DNA of 38,793 nucleotides from Bacillota bacterium. GTDB taxonomy: Bacteria; Bacillota; Limnochordia; Darwinibacteriales; Darwinibacteriaceae. The stretch lies in the NCBI GenBank assembly GCA_012837385.1, contig DURH01000009.1:1-38793 (forward strand), read 5' to 3'. The notes beneath the pieces were generated by a model. The model saw only the letters and a list, made by a program, of their open reading frames with translations, had not been told where the DNA came from and ran no database searches. Numbering within the stretch: the first letter of the stretch is position 1; the number at the start of each line of letters is the position of its first letter. This document shows, piece after piece, positions 7,514-15,830 of the stretch. A program made the position numbers and the translations under genes.

Positions 7514-8308
7514 TTAAACAAACAGGGCTTTGGCCTGGGCCAGCTCTGCCTTAAGCTTTTCCTCATTGTTTTCCGCGATATAGCACTCCAAGGACCAGAT
7601 GCCTTGGTAATGGGCAGCCTGAAGGGCGGCCACGATTCTTTTTAGATCCAGTTCTCCTTGGCCGATGCGCAGGTGCATTTTTTCCGCTGTACCATCGCTG
7701 AGATGGAGGTGGGCAAGATGGGGCCCCGCTGCTTTAATAAAGGCGAGGGTTTTCTCCGTGTCCCTAAGGTGGGTGATATCTAGAGTCACCCACTTCTCTG
7801 CACTGCCGCAGTCTTTGAACAAGCGGTTCAGATCATCCCAGTCCTTGACGGATACGATCTCTTTGTCGCTGTCCATGTTTTCCACCGCGGCCAGAACTCC
7901 CTGGTCCTTGGCGTAAGCCAGGATGCGGCTGATCGCCTCAACTTGGTAGCCCCAATGGGTTTGATCCAGTTCCAAGGGGGAGAACGTGCTGCCTGGGTGA
8001 ATGACGATGAGCCTGGAACCGAGGTCCCTGGCCAAATCAATGGCCAGAAGAGTCTGCCTGATTGATTCTTCCCGAATGCCCTTGTTGGGGCTGGTGATGC
8101 TGATATCCATAATGGGGCAGTGCACTGTGGACTCTAGGTTGTGTTTTGCCAAGGCGGCCTTGATTTCTCCGGTGCTGGCTCCGTTTCCATCGTCCCAGGC
8201 ATGGTCGGCCCAGATCTCCACGCAGTCGAAACCGCACTTGGCGATGATTTCCAGCGCTTCCAGGATGGGCCTGTAGAAAAAGGTCATGGTTGTTACTCCA
8301 AATAGCAC
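7514..8308 (-). CDS. Sugar phosphate isomerase/epimerase-type TIM barrel
   Basis: This 264-residue protein belongs to the xylose-isomerase-like AP-endonuclease-2 TIM barrel superfamily. Typical strands are visible: GFDCVEIWADHAW, LIVIHPGS, AVENMDS, WVTLDITHL, LAHLHLSDG and WSLECYI, which bring together Glu, Asp and His metal ligands. It starts at GTG 8308 behind AAGGTGG. Family members are sugar or inosose isomerases and epimerases, such as IolE, IolI and hydroxypyruvate isomerase; sequence alone does not decide. It stands alone on the minus strand between two sugar gene groups, so a role in the same pathway is likely. Confidence 0.8.
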   Translation of the reverse strand: MLFGVTTMTFFYRPILEALEIIAKCGFDCVEIWADHAWDDGNGASTGEIKAALAKHNLESTVHCPIMDISITSPNKGIREESIRQTLLAIDLARDLGSRLIVIHPGSTFSPLELDQTHWGYQVEAISRILAYAKDQGVLAAVENMDSDKEIVSVKDWDDLNRLFKDCGSAEKWVTLDITHLRDTEKTLAFIKAAGPHLAHLHLSDGTAEKMHLRIGQGELDLKRIVAALQAAHYQGIWSLECYIAENNEEKLKAELAQAKALFV

Positions 8309-8544
8309 GTCGCTACCACCTTTCGTAGGGAAAAGCCAGTCAATTCGCGGCTGGCATGGGCTGGCGCCCCGTGGGGCTTACCTGTTCATTCTGAGCAAAC
8401 AGTCAATTTCCTCTTCACTTTGCGGGCCATACTTCAATCCCCCAGGTTTTGGGGGCTTATCCTGTCTGGGGAGGGATTACCATCAAGAAAGGAGAATACC
8501 TCGCGCGGAACAACAAACTTCCGTGGATTGAGTGAGGTTACCCT
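8309..8544. other. Intergenic region with several hairpins, no gene seen
   Basis: This 236-base divergent region carries hairpins GCCAG/CTGGC (8335-8339 with 8351-8355), GCCCC/GGGGC (8366-8377) and CCCCCA/TGGGGG (8439-8444 with 8450-8455). I found no convincing promoter pair and no known riboswitch core. It must hold the start signals for both flanking genes; GTGAGGTTACCCT before the ATG at 8545 supplies only a weak GAGGT ribosome binding site. Confidence 0.5.
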
Positions 8545-9780
8545 ATGAACCGAGAACACCTGAAAGACATTGTTGAGGAGAAGCTAGCCGCGGTGGAGAT
8601 TGTGGATATCCATACACATCTGTTCCCAGCGAGTTTTGAGGGGATGCTGCTCTGGGGCATAGATGAAATCTTAACCTATCATTACCTGATCGCTGAGTAC
8701 TTTCGCTACAGCGAGATGGAATATGCTGATTTCTTCAGGCTTCCCAAAAGCGAGCAGGCTGATCTGGTTTGGAACACCCTGTTCTTAGAGCGCTCGCCTG
8801 TCAGCGAAGCCCAGCGGGGAGTACTCACCGTCCTCAAGAGGCTGGGGCTTGATGTGGGTGCTCGCTCCTTAAACGTGTACCGCGATCACTTCCGCAGTTT
8901 GACCCTGGAACAGCACCTGGACAATGTGTTCAAAGCCGCGGGAGTCAAAGAAGTGGTGATGACTAATGATCCCTTTGACCCTCAGGAAAGGGGGATCTGG
9001 AAGCAAGGTGCAGCCCAGGACCCCAGGTTTAAGTCTTCGCTGCGCATCGATCCCCTGCTGCTGGACTACCCCCAGGTGGTACGCACTCTACAGGCAGAGG
9101 GGTACGAGGTAGATGCTGATCTCGGCGGGAACTCTGCAGCAGAGGTGTGCAGGTTCCTGGAGGACTGGATTAAAAGGATTGATGCCCTTTACCTGGGTGC
9201 ATCCCTGCCAGCCACTTTCAGTGCTGCCGATGCTTCTTTGAGCTGGCGGGTTCTGAAGGAATGCGTGCTGCCTGTGTGTCGGGAGCATGGCCTTCCCCTG
9301 GCTTTGATGCTGGGCGTAAAGCGGCGGGTGAACAGCGGATTGGAGCTGGCTGGAGACTCTGTGGGTAAGGCTGAGATTGGAGTGGTGGAGCGGCTCTGCG
9401 CCGAGTATCCTGCAAACAAGTTCCTGGTCACCATGCTTTCCAGGGAAAACCAGCATGAACTGGCGGTCACCGCCCGTAAATTCCGGAATCTCATGATCTT
9501 TGGCTGTTGGTGGTTTTTGAACAATCCAAGCTTGATTGAGGAAATAACAGTGATGCGCCTTGAGTTATTGGGCCTCTCGTTCCTTCCTCAGCACTCCGAT
9601 GCCAGGGTATTGGAGCACTTAATCTACAAATGGGATCACTCCAGGGCAGTGCTTGGTAGGGTGCTGTTGGAAAAGTATGAGGATCTGCTGACAGCTGGTT
9701 GGAATCTCACAGAGGAGCAGATCGAAGCAGATCTTGGAGAACTCCTGGGAGGAAACTTCTATCGATTCCTCCAGGCGTAG
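8545..9780 (+). CDS. Glucuronate isomerase-like amidohydrolase-fold protein
   Basis: This 411-residue protein has the UxaC fold: VDIHTHLFP near residue 20 supplies the HxH metal site, followed by LLWGIDEILTYHYLIAEYF. Its C terminus FLPQHSDARVLEHLIYKW resembles the UxaC segment in which an acidic-rich loop precedes a YDYFR-like helix. UxaC interconverts glucuronate/fructuronate and galacturonate/tagaturonate. This copy is shorter than classical UxaC (about 465), so it may be a divergent isomerase acting on another uronate or on a phosphorylated sugar acid. The next gene is a KDG-kinase-like PfkB protein, which supports a sugar-acid pathway. Confidence 0.72.
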   Translation: MNREHLKDIVEEKLAAVEIVDIHTHLFPASFEGMLLWGIDEILTYHYLIAEYFRYSEMEYADFFRLPKSEQADLVWNTLFLERSPVSEAQRGVLTVLKRLGLDVGARSLNVYRDHFRSLTLEQHLDNVFKAAGVKEVVMTNDPFDPQERGIWKQGAAQDPRFKSSLRIDPLLLDYPQVVRTLQAEGYEVDADLGGNSAAEVCRFLEDWIKRIDALYLGASLPATFSAADASLSWRVLKECVLPVCREHGLPLALMLGVKRRVNSGLELAGDSVGKAEIGVVERLCAEYPANKFLVTMLSRENQHELAVTARKFRNLMIFGCWWFLNNPSLIEEITVMRLELLGLSFLPQHSDARVLEHLIYKWDHSRAVLGRVLLEKYEDLLTAGWNLTEEQIEADLGELLGGNFYRFLQA

Positions 9781-9820
9781 AACGCTGAATTTGACTTTCT
9801 GGAAAGGGGATCTGTGCAGA

Positions 9821-10894
9821 ATGCAACTGCGATCGGAGTACAAGTATGCCATGGTTGTGCCAACCAGCATGGGAGTGCGGCTCACACCCCTGCACGGTCA
9901 GCCGGTACATACCAGCAACACCTTTGTCATGCATGTCACCAGCGCTGAAACCAATGTGGCCAGTGTTTCTTCATTTTTGGGCCTGCCGGTAAAGGTATTG
10001 ACCACCTTTGTGCAGGGCAGCCCCATCGCCCAGCTGATCAAGGATAACTTGGCCAGCAGGCATATGGAGTTTGAAGGGCCAGAAGTTCCGCAGGGCGGCC
10101 CTTGGGGCTACCGCCATCAGTTCAACATAGCGGACATGGGCTTTGGAACCCGGGGACCCCGAGTGTACAACGACCGGGCTGGGGAAGTGGGGAGGACCCT
10201 AAACGCCAAGGACTTCGATCTAGAACGCCTTTTTGGCCAGGAGGGCGTACAGCTGGTGCATCTTTCTGGCTTGATTGCTGCTCTTTCCCCTGAGACCAGT
10301 GCCTTCTGCCTGGAGGTGGCGAGAACTGCCAAGAAGCACGGCACTTTGGTTTCCTTTGATCTGAACTACCGTGCTTCGTTCTGGGAAAACAGGGAGGAGG
10401 AACTCCGCAGGGTATTCACTGAAATCGCCAGCTTAAGCCATATCATCATCGGCAACGAAGAGGACTACCAGCTCTGCTTTGGCATCTCCGGACCTGAGGC
10501 AGGCGGCAGGGAGATCAGCGCTCAGATTCAGGGCTTCCAAGAGATGATCCGCCGGGTCAAGGAGAAGTTCCCCGCTGCCACTGTGTTTGCCAACACCCTC
10601 CGCGAGGTGCAGAGTGTGAACTCCCATCTCTGGGGTGCCGTCCTGCTAGCTGGAGAGGAATGGCATGTGGTTGAGCCCCGCCCCATTACAGTGCTGGATC
10701 GCATCGGCGGGGGAGATGGCTTTGTGGGTGGGCTGCTCTACGGGATTCTCAGGGGTTGGGAGCCGGAGAAGTGGATTCAGTTTGCCTGGGCCACCGGTGC
10801 CATGGTCACTACGCTCCTCACCGACTACGCGCAGCCGGCAGATGAAGCCCAGGTGTGGAGTATCTGGAAAGGCAATGCCAGGGTGCAGAGGTAA
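9821..10894 (+). CDS. PfkB-family sugar kinase, 2-dehydro-3-deoxygluconate kinase-like
   Basis: This 357-residue cytoplasmic kinase transfers phosphate to a sugar or sugar acid. The N-terminal half contains the substrate lid (TSAETNVASVSSFLG). SFDLNYR (about residue 180) and NEEDYQLCFG follow, and DRIGGGDGFVGGLLYG (about residue 293) is the PfkB signature with the catalytic Asp in GGGD. ATG 9821 is preferred to ATG 9734, which lies inside the preceding gene, because GGAAAGGGGA (9801-9810) precedes it and the protein then starts near the first strand. It lies 40 bases after the UxaC-like gene, so the two probably form one operon. The substrate is inferred from KdgK-like features and context. 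Confidence 0.85.
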   Translation: MQLRSEYKYAMVVPTSMGVRLTPLHGQPVHTSNTFVMHVTSAETNVASVSSFLGLPVKVLTTFVQGSPIAQLIKDNLASRHMEFEGPEVPQGGPWGYRHQFNIADMGFGTRGPRVYNDRAGEVGRTLNAKDFDLERLFGQEGVQLVHLSGLIAALSPETSAFCLEVARTAKKHGTLVSFDLNYRASFWENREEELRRVFTEIASLSHIIIGNEEDYQLCFGISGPEAGGREISAQIQGFQEMIRRVKEKFPAATVFANTLREVQSVNSHLWGAVLLAGEEWHVVEPRPITVLDRIGGGDGFVGGLLYGILRGWEPEKWIQFAWATGAMVTTLLTDYAQPADEAQVWSIWKGNARVQR

Positions 10895-11004
10895 GGATCT
10901 TACCGATTGGAAATATTGGGCAGGAAAAAAGATCCAGCCGGGGAAATTAAAGAATGTGGCAAGTTGAGCAAGACCCAAACTCAATGGTAGACGGGGGCTA
11001 AGAC

Positions 11005-11592
11005 GTGGCAGGCATTCTTAACTTAGGTGCAGTGAAGCGCAGTGTTGTGGTGTTGTTGGGTTTCCAAGTTCTGCTCTGGTTGGTCTTCGGGATCAGCTAT
11101 ATGCTGAACAGGGGATCCTGGGTAGAAGTGGCCGCGGTGGAGGCGAGCACTGCCGCGGTAGGCGGATGGTGGTCCACCTTTTTCTTCATACTGCTCAGCA
11201 ATTCATTTATCTGTGTGCTTTTGGCAGGGGGAAATATCTTGGTCAGGTTTGGCTCCATCACCCCTGGCCTGCTTGTTCTGCTTCTGCAGGCTGTCACTAT
11301 TGGCTGGATGGCTGGGTCCAACGGTTTTGAGGTACCATTTCTCAGTGTGGGCGCAGCGAACCTGCAGTTCTTGAAGATCGGGCTCTGGGAGACATCAGCC
11401 TATGCCCTGATCTGCGCTGTAACCCTGCCTAAATCGCTCTTAGTGGCGGATACCTTTCCCGCCAAGCAGTGGTCAGAGACGAGGCGCCTTAGAGACATTG
11501 CCTTAAGCCCAGCTGAAACAGGCATAGTGGTGCTGGGCTGCCTGATGCTCATCGCGGCAGCCCTGATTGAGACCAATGCTATTCTGGGTTAA
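11005..11592 (+). CDS. SpoIIM/DUF95-like integral membrane protein
   Basis: This 195-residue protein has about five membrane segments. NSFICVLLAGGNILVRFG near residue 70 and the C-terminal run LMLIAAALIETN resemble the conserved NN/NS helix and the AAxIE helix of SpoIIM-like proteins. It starts at GTG 11005 behind GGGGG. The sporulation protein SpoIIM works in septal peptidoglycan hydrolysis, but many family members are not sporulation genes, so no function is assigned. Its stop overlaps the stop of the convergent SDR gene by 4 bases with no terminator between them. Confidence 0.5.
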   Translation: MAGILNLGAVKRSVVVLLGFQVLLWLVFGISYMLNRGSWVEVAAVEASTAAVGGWWSTFFFILLSNSFICVLLAGGNILVRFGSITPGLLVLLLQAVTIGWMAGSNGFEVPFLSVGAANLQFLKIGLWETSAYALICAVTLPKSLLVADTFPAKQWSETRRLRDIALSPAETGIVVLGCLMLIAAALIETNAILG

Positions 11593-12377
11593 GGAGTGCT
11601 GGGTGTAAAGGTCCACCCGTGGTCGCCGTGGTAGATCATGAGCTTGGTCATCCCTCCGTCCACGCTGAGGTTCTGTCCGTTGATAAAGCTGTTTTCATCG
11701 GAACAGAGAAACATAGCCGCCCGGGCAATATCCATAGGATGGCCGATGCGCTGGACGGGATGCTGGAGCAGATCAGCTGGTGAATGATCAGCGGCATAGT
11801 CGGCATCATGGTAAGCTCCGGTGTCAATCCACCCTGGAGAAATGGCGTTTACCCGCACTTTTCCCGCTAGGCTGGCGGCTAAGGCGTGGGTGAGGGCGGA
11901 GATTCCTCCCTTGGCTGCTGTGTAGCTTTCGGTGTTGGGCATGGACATAAATGCCCTGGTGGAAGCGATGTTCACGATGCTGGCCCCTTTGTTAAAGTAG
12001 GGCAGGAAGAGCAGGCTCAGGAAGTAGGGGGCGCTCACACCTACCCTCAGCACATAATTGAAGTCTTCATAACTGCACTGGGAGAGGATGCCTTCCCTGG
12101 TTAAGCAGGCGTTGTTGATTAGGTAATCCACACTCCCGTAGGCGTTGATTACCTCCTGGGCAAACTCCTGGAGCGCGGCTTCTTCTGCAACATCACCGTG
12201 GAAAAAAAGTGCGTGTCCGCCATCGCGGCGGATCAGCTCCAGGTTTTCCTGGCCGGCCTCTGCATCCAGGTCGATAAAGGCTACCTTTGCTCCTTCCCGG
12301 GCGAACTCCTGAGTCAAGCAGCGACCAATACCCAGGGCCCCGCCGGTTACCACACAGACCTTGTCCTTGAAATCCAT
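11589..12377 (-). CDS. SDR-family NAD(P)-dependent oxidoreductase
   Basis: This 262-residue classical short-chain dehydrogenase has the cofactor motif TGGALGIG (residues 9-16), an Asp at the end of strand 2 (FIDLDAE) suggesting NAD preference, NNACLT for NNAG, the catalytic Ser in NIASTRAF, and the catalytic pair in SYTAAKGG. The C-terminal SPGWIDTG and INGQNLSVDGG motifs are typical. An ATG with AAGGGAG upstream gives the start. Members act on alcohols, sugars or 3-oxoacyl substrates; the substrate here is unknown, though the sugar-gene neighbours make a polyol or sugar plausible. Confidence 0.88.
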   Translation of the reverse strand: MDFKDKVCVVTGGALGIGRCLTQEFAREGAKVAFIDLDAEAGQENLELIRRDGGHALFFHGDVAEEAALQEFAQEVINAYGSVDYLINNACLTREGILSQCSYEDFNYVLRVGVSAPYFLSLLFLPYFNKGASIVNIASTRAFMSMPNTESYTAAKGGISALTHALAASLAGKVRVNAISPGWIDTGAYHDADYAADHSPADLLQHPVQRIGHPMDIARAAMFLCSDENSFINGQNLSVDGGMTKLMIYHGDHGWTFTPSTP

Positions 12378-12422
12378 GAACTCAACTCCCTTGTTGGCTA
12401 TCCATACTGAACTGTCAAGTTG

Positions 12423-12451
12423 ATGATAGCATTGGCAGGCTTTTCTAGCAA
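12423..12451 (-). promoter_or_regulatory. Promoter of the SDR gene
   Basis: On the minus strand TTGCTA (12451-12446) and TATCAT (12428-12423) are 17 bases apart, placing a start site about 35 bases before the SDR ATG. Confidence 0.5.
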
Positions 12452-12479
12452 GGGTGTGTTTCCAATAATTCCCACCAGC

Positions 12480-12507
12480 TTGATTTCCTGGGGAAATACT
12501 GTATACT
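12480..12507 (+). promoter_or_regulatory. Promoter of the riboswitch-antiporter transcript
   Basis: TTGATT (12480-12485) and TATACT (12502-12507) are 16 bases apart. The predicted start near 12514 falls just before the first paired base of the c-di-AMP aptamer, which supports both calls. Confidence 0.7.
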
Positions 12508-12517
12508 AGGGGATGTA

Positions 12518-12622
12518 ATCTCCGAATCTAAGTAGTGGGGGACCCAATTTTTGGGGTGAATCTTGAGGTATCAAGAGGGGCGACTTGGGCGTCCTAACCC
12601 GTCAGCTAACCCCATAGGAGTA
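12518..12622 (+). promoter_or_regulatory. ydaO/yuaA-type c-di-AMP riboswitch aptamer
   Basis: The conserved ydaO blocks occur in order: CTCCGAATCT (12520-12529), GGGGGACCCAA (12537-12547), GGGGTGAATC (12553-12562), and CGTCAGCTAACCCC with ATAGGAG (12600-12620). The outer stem pairs CTCC (12520-12523) with GGAG (12617-12620). The class binds two cyclic di-AMP molecules and usually switches expression off. A terminator hairpin begins 5 bases after the aptamer, and the controlled gene is a cation/proton antiporter, a standard target of c-di-AMP potassium and osmotic control. Confidence 0.92.
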
Positions 12623-12626
12623 CACC

Positions 12627-12670
12627 AAGCGCAGTTATCTAGGTTCTTGCCTAGAGGACGCGCTTTTTTT
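12627..12670 (+). terminator. Riboswitch expression-platform terminator
   Basis: AAGCGC/GCGCTT (12627-12632 with 12660-12665) encloses TCTAGG/CCTAGA (12638-12643 with 12650-12655), followed by seven T (12664-12670). It lies between the aptamer and the antiporter gene and should form when c-di-AMP is bound. Confidence 0.9.
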
Positions 12671-12762
12671 GCTCCTACCTGGGGTCAGAGAACGGCCAAT
12701 CTGAAGACAGGGCAGGACAGAGCGCGACCATCTTCAGATCATGAGAAATTGGAGGGATTTCT

Positions 12763-13944
12763 TTGGACGTTCTCTTGAAACTGGGCATTGTCTTAGCAAT
12801 TGGGTTGGTGGGTGGGAGAATTGCTGGGAAATTTAAACTGCCGAATGTCTCTGGTTACTTAGTCGCGGGTTTGTTTTTGGGGCCGTCGTTCAGTACGCTG
12901 ATCACGCCGCAGGATGTGGACTCCTTTGCTGTGATCAGTGAAGTGGCCCTGGCCATCATTGCCTTCAGTATTGGCAGCGAGTTTGTGCTCAAGGACATGC
13001 GTAAGCTGGGCAAGAGCGTGGTCGTTATCACTTTTCTGGAGGTAATCGGGGCTATTGGTGTAGTGTTTGCCCTGATGTACTTTGTGTTTGGACAGCCCTT
13101 TGCCTTTAGTATCGTTATTGCTGCCATGTCCGCTGCTACAGCCCCAGCAGCAACCTTATTGGTGATCCGCCAGTACCGGGCGGATGGGCCTGTGACTAGG
13201 GCACTCTTGCCGGTTGCCGCTTTAGACGATATCCTGGGAATTATTGCCTTCGGTTTTGCCCTATCTGTAGCTAGGCTGTCTGTAGGCAGCACAGATGCCT
13301 CCCTTGCCAGGATGCTGGTTCAACCTGTGCTGGAGGTAGTAGGTTCCCTGGCACTAGGCACCGCACTGGGTTTCGTCCTCGCCTATGTGGCCAAAAGGGC
13401 TGGGGATCGAGATGAACTGCAGGCCACAGCCATAGGCGCCATCGCCGTAGCCACGGGGCTTTCCAATGTTTTGGGTTTATCAGCACTCTTAACTAATATT
13501 ATGATGGGCACCATCTTGGTGAATGTGATGCGGCACTCCCTGAGGGTGTTTACTGCTGTGAACGAGTTTGTCTCCCCAGTATATGTTTTGTTCTTTACTT
13601 TAGCCGGGGCCAGCCTGGACCTGCGCATTCTTTTCGGGGTGGGCCTGATGGGCCTGGGTTATATCGTTGCCCGGGCTGCTGGCAAGATCATTGGAGCAGG
13701 TGTGGGCGCTAGACTGACCAACGCTCCAGAGACAGTCACCAAGTACTTGGGCTTTGCCCTGCTTCCCCAAGGAGGAATCTCCATCGGCCTTTCTGTCTTG
13801 GTTAGGCAGTTCCTGCCTGATTACGCAGTGGCCATTACCACCATTATCATGTTCAGTGTGTTAGTCTATGAGGTTTCTGGTCCCATTTTTGCCAAACTGG
13901 CCATACAAAAGGCGGGGGAAATTGGCGGTATGGATCGGGCCTAG
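12763..13944 (+). CDS. Cation/proton antiporter, KefB/CPA2 family
   Basis: This 393-residue protein has about twelve hydrophobic helices of the Na_H_Exchanger fold. It begins with VLAIGLVGGRIAGKFKLPNV, and the ion-site segment VAALDDILGIIAFG (near residue 152) has the paired Asp of electrogenic CPA2 antiporters. It lacks any RCK/TrkA domain, so c-di-AMP should control its transcript rather than the protein. Start TTG 12763 has GGAGGG 6 bases upstream. The riboswitch makes potassium export in exchange for protons the most likely role; sodium is the alternative. A terminator follows. Confidence 0.9.
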   Translation: MDVLLKLGIVLAIGLVGGRIAGKFKLPNVSGYLVAGLFLGPSFSTLITPQDVDSFAVISEVALAIIAFSIGSEFVLKDMRKLGKSVVVITFLEVIGAIGVVFALMYFVFGQPFAFSIVIAAMSAATAPAATLLVIRQYRADGPVTRALLPVAALDDILGIIAFGFALSVARLSVGSTDASLARMLVQPVLEVVGSLALGTALGFVLAYVAKRAGDRDELQATAIGAIAVATGLSNVLGLSALLTNIMMGTILVNVMRHSLRVFTAVNEFVSPVYVLFFTLAGASLDLRILFGVGLMGLGYIVARAAGKIIGAGVGARLTNAPETVTKYLGFALLPQGGISIGLSVLVRQFLPDYAVAITTIIMFSVLVYEVSGPIFAKLAIQKAGEIGGMDRA

Positions 13945-13950
13945 TGCGTG

Positions 13951-13980
13951 AAGGAGCTCAGTTTGGGAGCTCCTTTTTTT
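13951..13980 (+). terminator. Rho-independent terminator
   Basis: The perfect 9-bp stem AAGGAGCTC/GAGCTCCTT (13951-13959 with 13967-13975) is followed by T through 13980, ending the antiporter transcript. Confidence 0.93.
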
Positions 13981-14057
13981 GATCAAAAGGAGCAGTTGGG
14001 CAAGATTTATCAACCATGTGCATTCTTCTTGTTGTATTCTGGATCTAGGTGGTGGCC

Positions 14058-14912
14058 ATGAACTACAGAGATCATATTGCCAGGGCTGTAGAGTATATGG
14101 AGGAGAATCTCACCAGTGAGCTGGACTTGGATTCCTGTGCTAGGGTTTCTGGTTATTCCAAGTACTACTTTTTGCGGGTGTTTAAGGAGGTAACGGGACT
14201 CACCCCTGCTGACTACATCCGCAAGCGGCGGTTAAGTGAAATCGCCAAAAGGATCTGCCAAACCGATGAACCTATCTCCGCAATCGCCTTCGCCTATGGG
14301 TTTAACTCGAAGGAGAACTTCACCCGCGCCTTTAAAGCGGAGCACAACATCCTGCCCACGGAATACAGACGGGCCCAAAACAGCCTGCTGCTCTACGAGC
14401 CTTTGGCTTTGGAGCAGAAGCCCTTTTCCGTTCTGCCTGAGCTGGTCACCATAGACGCTTTTTCCCTAACCGTTTACCGCAGTGATGAAGAGGATCCGCC
14501 GAAGTTTTGGAACGAGTACAATGCCAGGAAGCTGTCCCTAAGGCTGTCAGGGGGAAAGAACTGCGAAGATTTTGGAGTGAGTGTGGTCAACACCCACGGC
14601 GGGAATCTCGACTATTATATCGGCATCCGTACGGAGGATGCGGTTGGAGACACTGCAGGGACAGAGGAGCTGCTTATACCGGGTGGTTTGTACGCCTTGT
14701 TCAAAACGCCACCAGCCACCCAAGCTGACTTTGTGAACACCATCCGCCGAACCTGGCAGTACATCTTGCAGATTTGGCTTCCCCAGAGCGGCTATACCCA
14801 TGCAGGCAGCTGCGACTTTGAGAGCTATCTGGAAACAAGCCGCCAGTTTTCCGAAAGGATCTATATTCCCCTAAAAGCAAAACAAGGAGGTCAGCAAAGT
14901 GAAAAGACTTGA
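14058..14912 (+). CDS. AraC-family regulator with GyrI-like effector domain
   Basis: This 284-residue regulator has its AraC double HTH at the N terminus (residues 1-105: LDSCARVSGYSKYYFLRVF and ISAIAFAYGFNSKENFTRAF), followed by a GyrI-like small-molecule-binding domain ending in YIPLKAK. This Rob/BmrR-like order fits a sensor of a lipophilic or cationic compound. ATG 14058 has AGGTGG just before it; GTG codons at 14049 and 14052 are in frame but poorly placed. It overlaps the next gene by 14 bases, so the two are translationally coupled and probably work on the same compound. Confidence 0.9.
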   Translation: MNYRDHIARAVEYMEENLTSELDLDSCARVSGYSKYYFLRVFKEVTGLTPADYIRKRRLSEIAKRICQTDEPISAIAFAYGFNSKENFTRAFKAEHNILPTEYRRAQNSLLLYEPLALEQKPFSVLPELVTIDAFSLTVYRSDEEDPPKFWNEYNARKLSLRLSGGKNCEDFGVSVVNTHGGNLDYYIGIRTEDAVGDTAGTEELLIPGGLYALFKTPPATQADFVNTIRRTWQYILQIWLPQSGYTHAGSCDFESYLETSRQFSERIYIPLKAKQGGQQSEKT

Positions 14913-15816
14913 TGTGAGTTGGGATGGAGTGTACGACAGCACCGGTTATCTGTTCTCCTTCGCCAAGTCCTTGGCCTGCGCGGTGAAGAACAGTCCCTGG
15001 GCGGAAGGGGCAGAGGATCTTGTGGCATCCAGCGGGTTTGCCTTTAGGATGTGGGTGTCTCCAGACCTCTGCCCGTCAGCCACCAGCATCTGGGATTTCG
15101 AAAGCCAAAAGCCTTGGGTGGAGAACGGGGGTTTCACCTGCGGTTATGTGGGCCGTTATTGGGGGCAGGAGAACTTAGAGGAACAGCGGCGTCTAGAGGC
15201 TGTAGAGCTGATCAAAAGGTCTATTGACAGCGGCATACCTGCCGTGGCCTGGGATATCGGCGTGCCGGAATGGGGCTTAATTACCGGCTATGATGACCAG
15301 CGGGAAAAGCTGGCCTACCTATCCATAACCGGGGAAGCGGGGAAAATGCCCTACCAAGAGCTGGGCAAAAGGGAGGTTCCCATCCTCTCAGTTTTGACAG
15401 TAACAGGCAAAACCGACAAAGCGCCCGAGGACATCCTGCGCGACACTAAGAGACTTGCGGTACAGCATTTGACTGGCGGAGAATGGTGTGACAATGCCAA
15501 GGGACTCGCGGCGTATCCAGCCTTGATCCGCCATTTTGAAGCAGACTTCAACCCAGATCTGTCCTGGAACATGGAGTATTTCCTTGGCACCTTCGGAGCT
15601 CTGAAGTATTACGCCTGGAAATACTTGGAGAAGACGGGGGAAAAGGAACTGGCGGATCTTTACCGCGAGGTAGATCAAGCCTGGCAGGAGGCGTTTGCCA
15701 TTAAGAAGGGTGAGGATCTGAGTCAGCCTGAGGTGCGGAACAGGATCGCTCAACTGCTGAGCGGGGCACACCAGAAGGAAATCCAAGCAGTAGAGCTGAT
15801 GAGCAAAACCGGATGA
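14899..15816 (+). CDS. BtrH-N-like (cysteine-peptidase-fold) protein
   Basis: This 305-residue cytoplasmic protein starts at GTG 14899, 8 bases after AAGGAGGT inside the AraC gene. The N terminus (WDGVYDSTGYLFSFAKSLACAV), the middle SGIPAVAWDIGVPEWGLITGYDD near residue 112-134, and a helical C-terminal part with HLTGGEWCDNAKGLAAY resemble the BtrH-N/DUF4872 papain-like fold. BtrH transfers an acyl chain in butirosin synthesis. The region where a catalytic His would precede the GYDD turn reads PEWGLI, so the classical catalytic pair is not evident. The function is unknown; the coupling to a GyrI-type regulator suggests small-molecule binding or modification. Confidence 0.45.
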   Translation: MKRLDVSWDGVYDSTGYLFSFAKSLACAVKNSPWAEGAEDLVASSGFAFRMWVSPDLCPSATSIWDFESQKPWVENGGFTCGYVGRYWGQENLEEQRRLEAVELIKRSIDSGIPAVAWDIGVPEWGLITGYDDQREKLAYLSITGEAGKMPYQELGKREVPILSVLTVTGKTDKAPEDILRDTKRLAVQHLTGGEWCDNAKGLAAYPALIRHFEADFNPDLSWNMEYFLGTFGALKYYAWKYLEKTGEKELADLYREVDQAWQEAFAIKKGEDLSQPEVRNRIAQLLSGAHQKEIQAVELMSKTG

Positions 15817-15830
15817 TATGTAGTAGTTGA

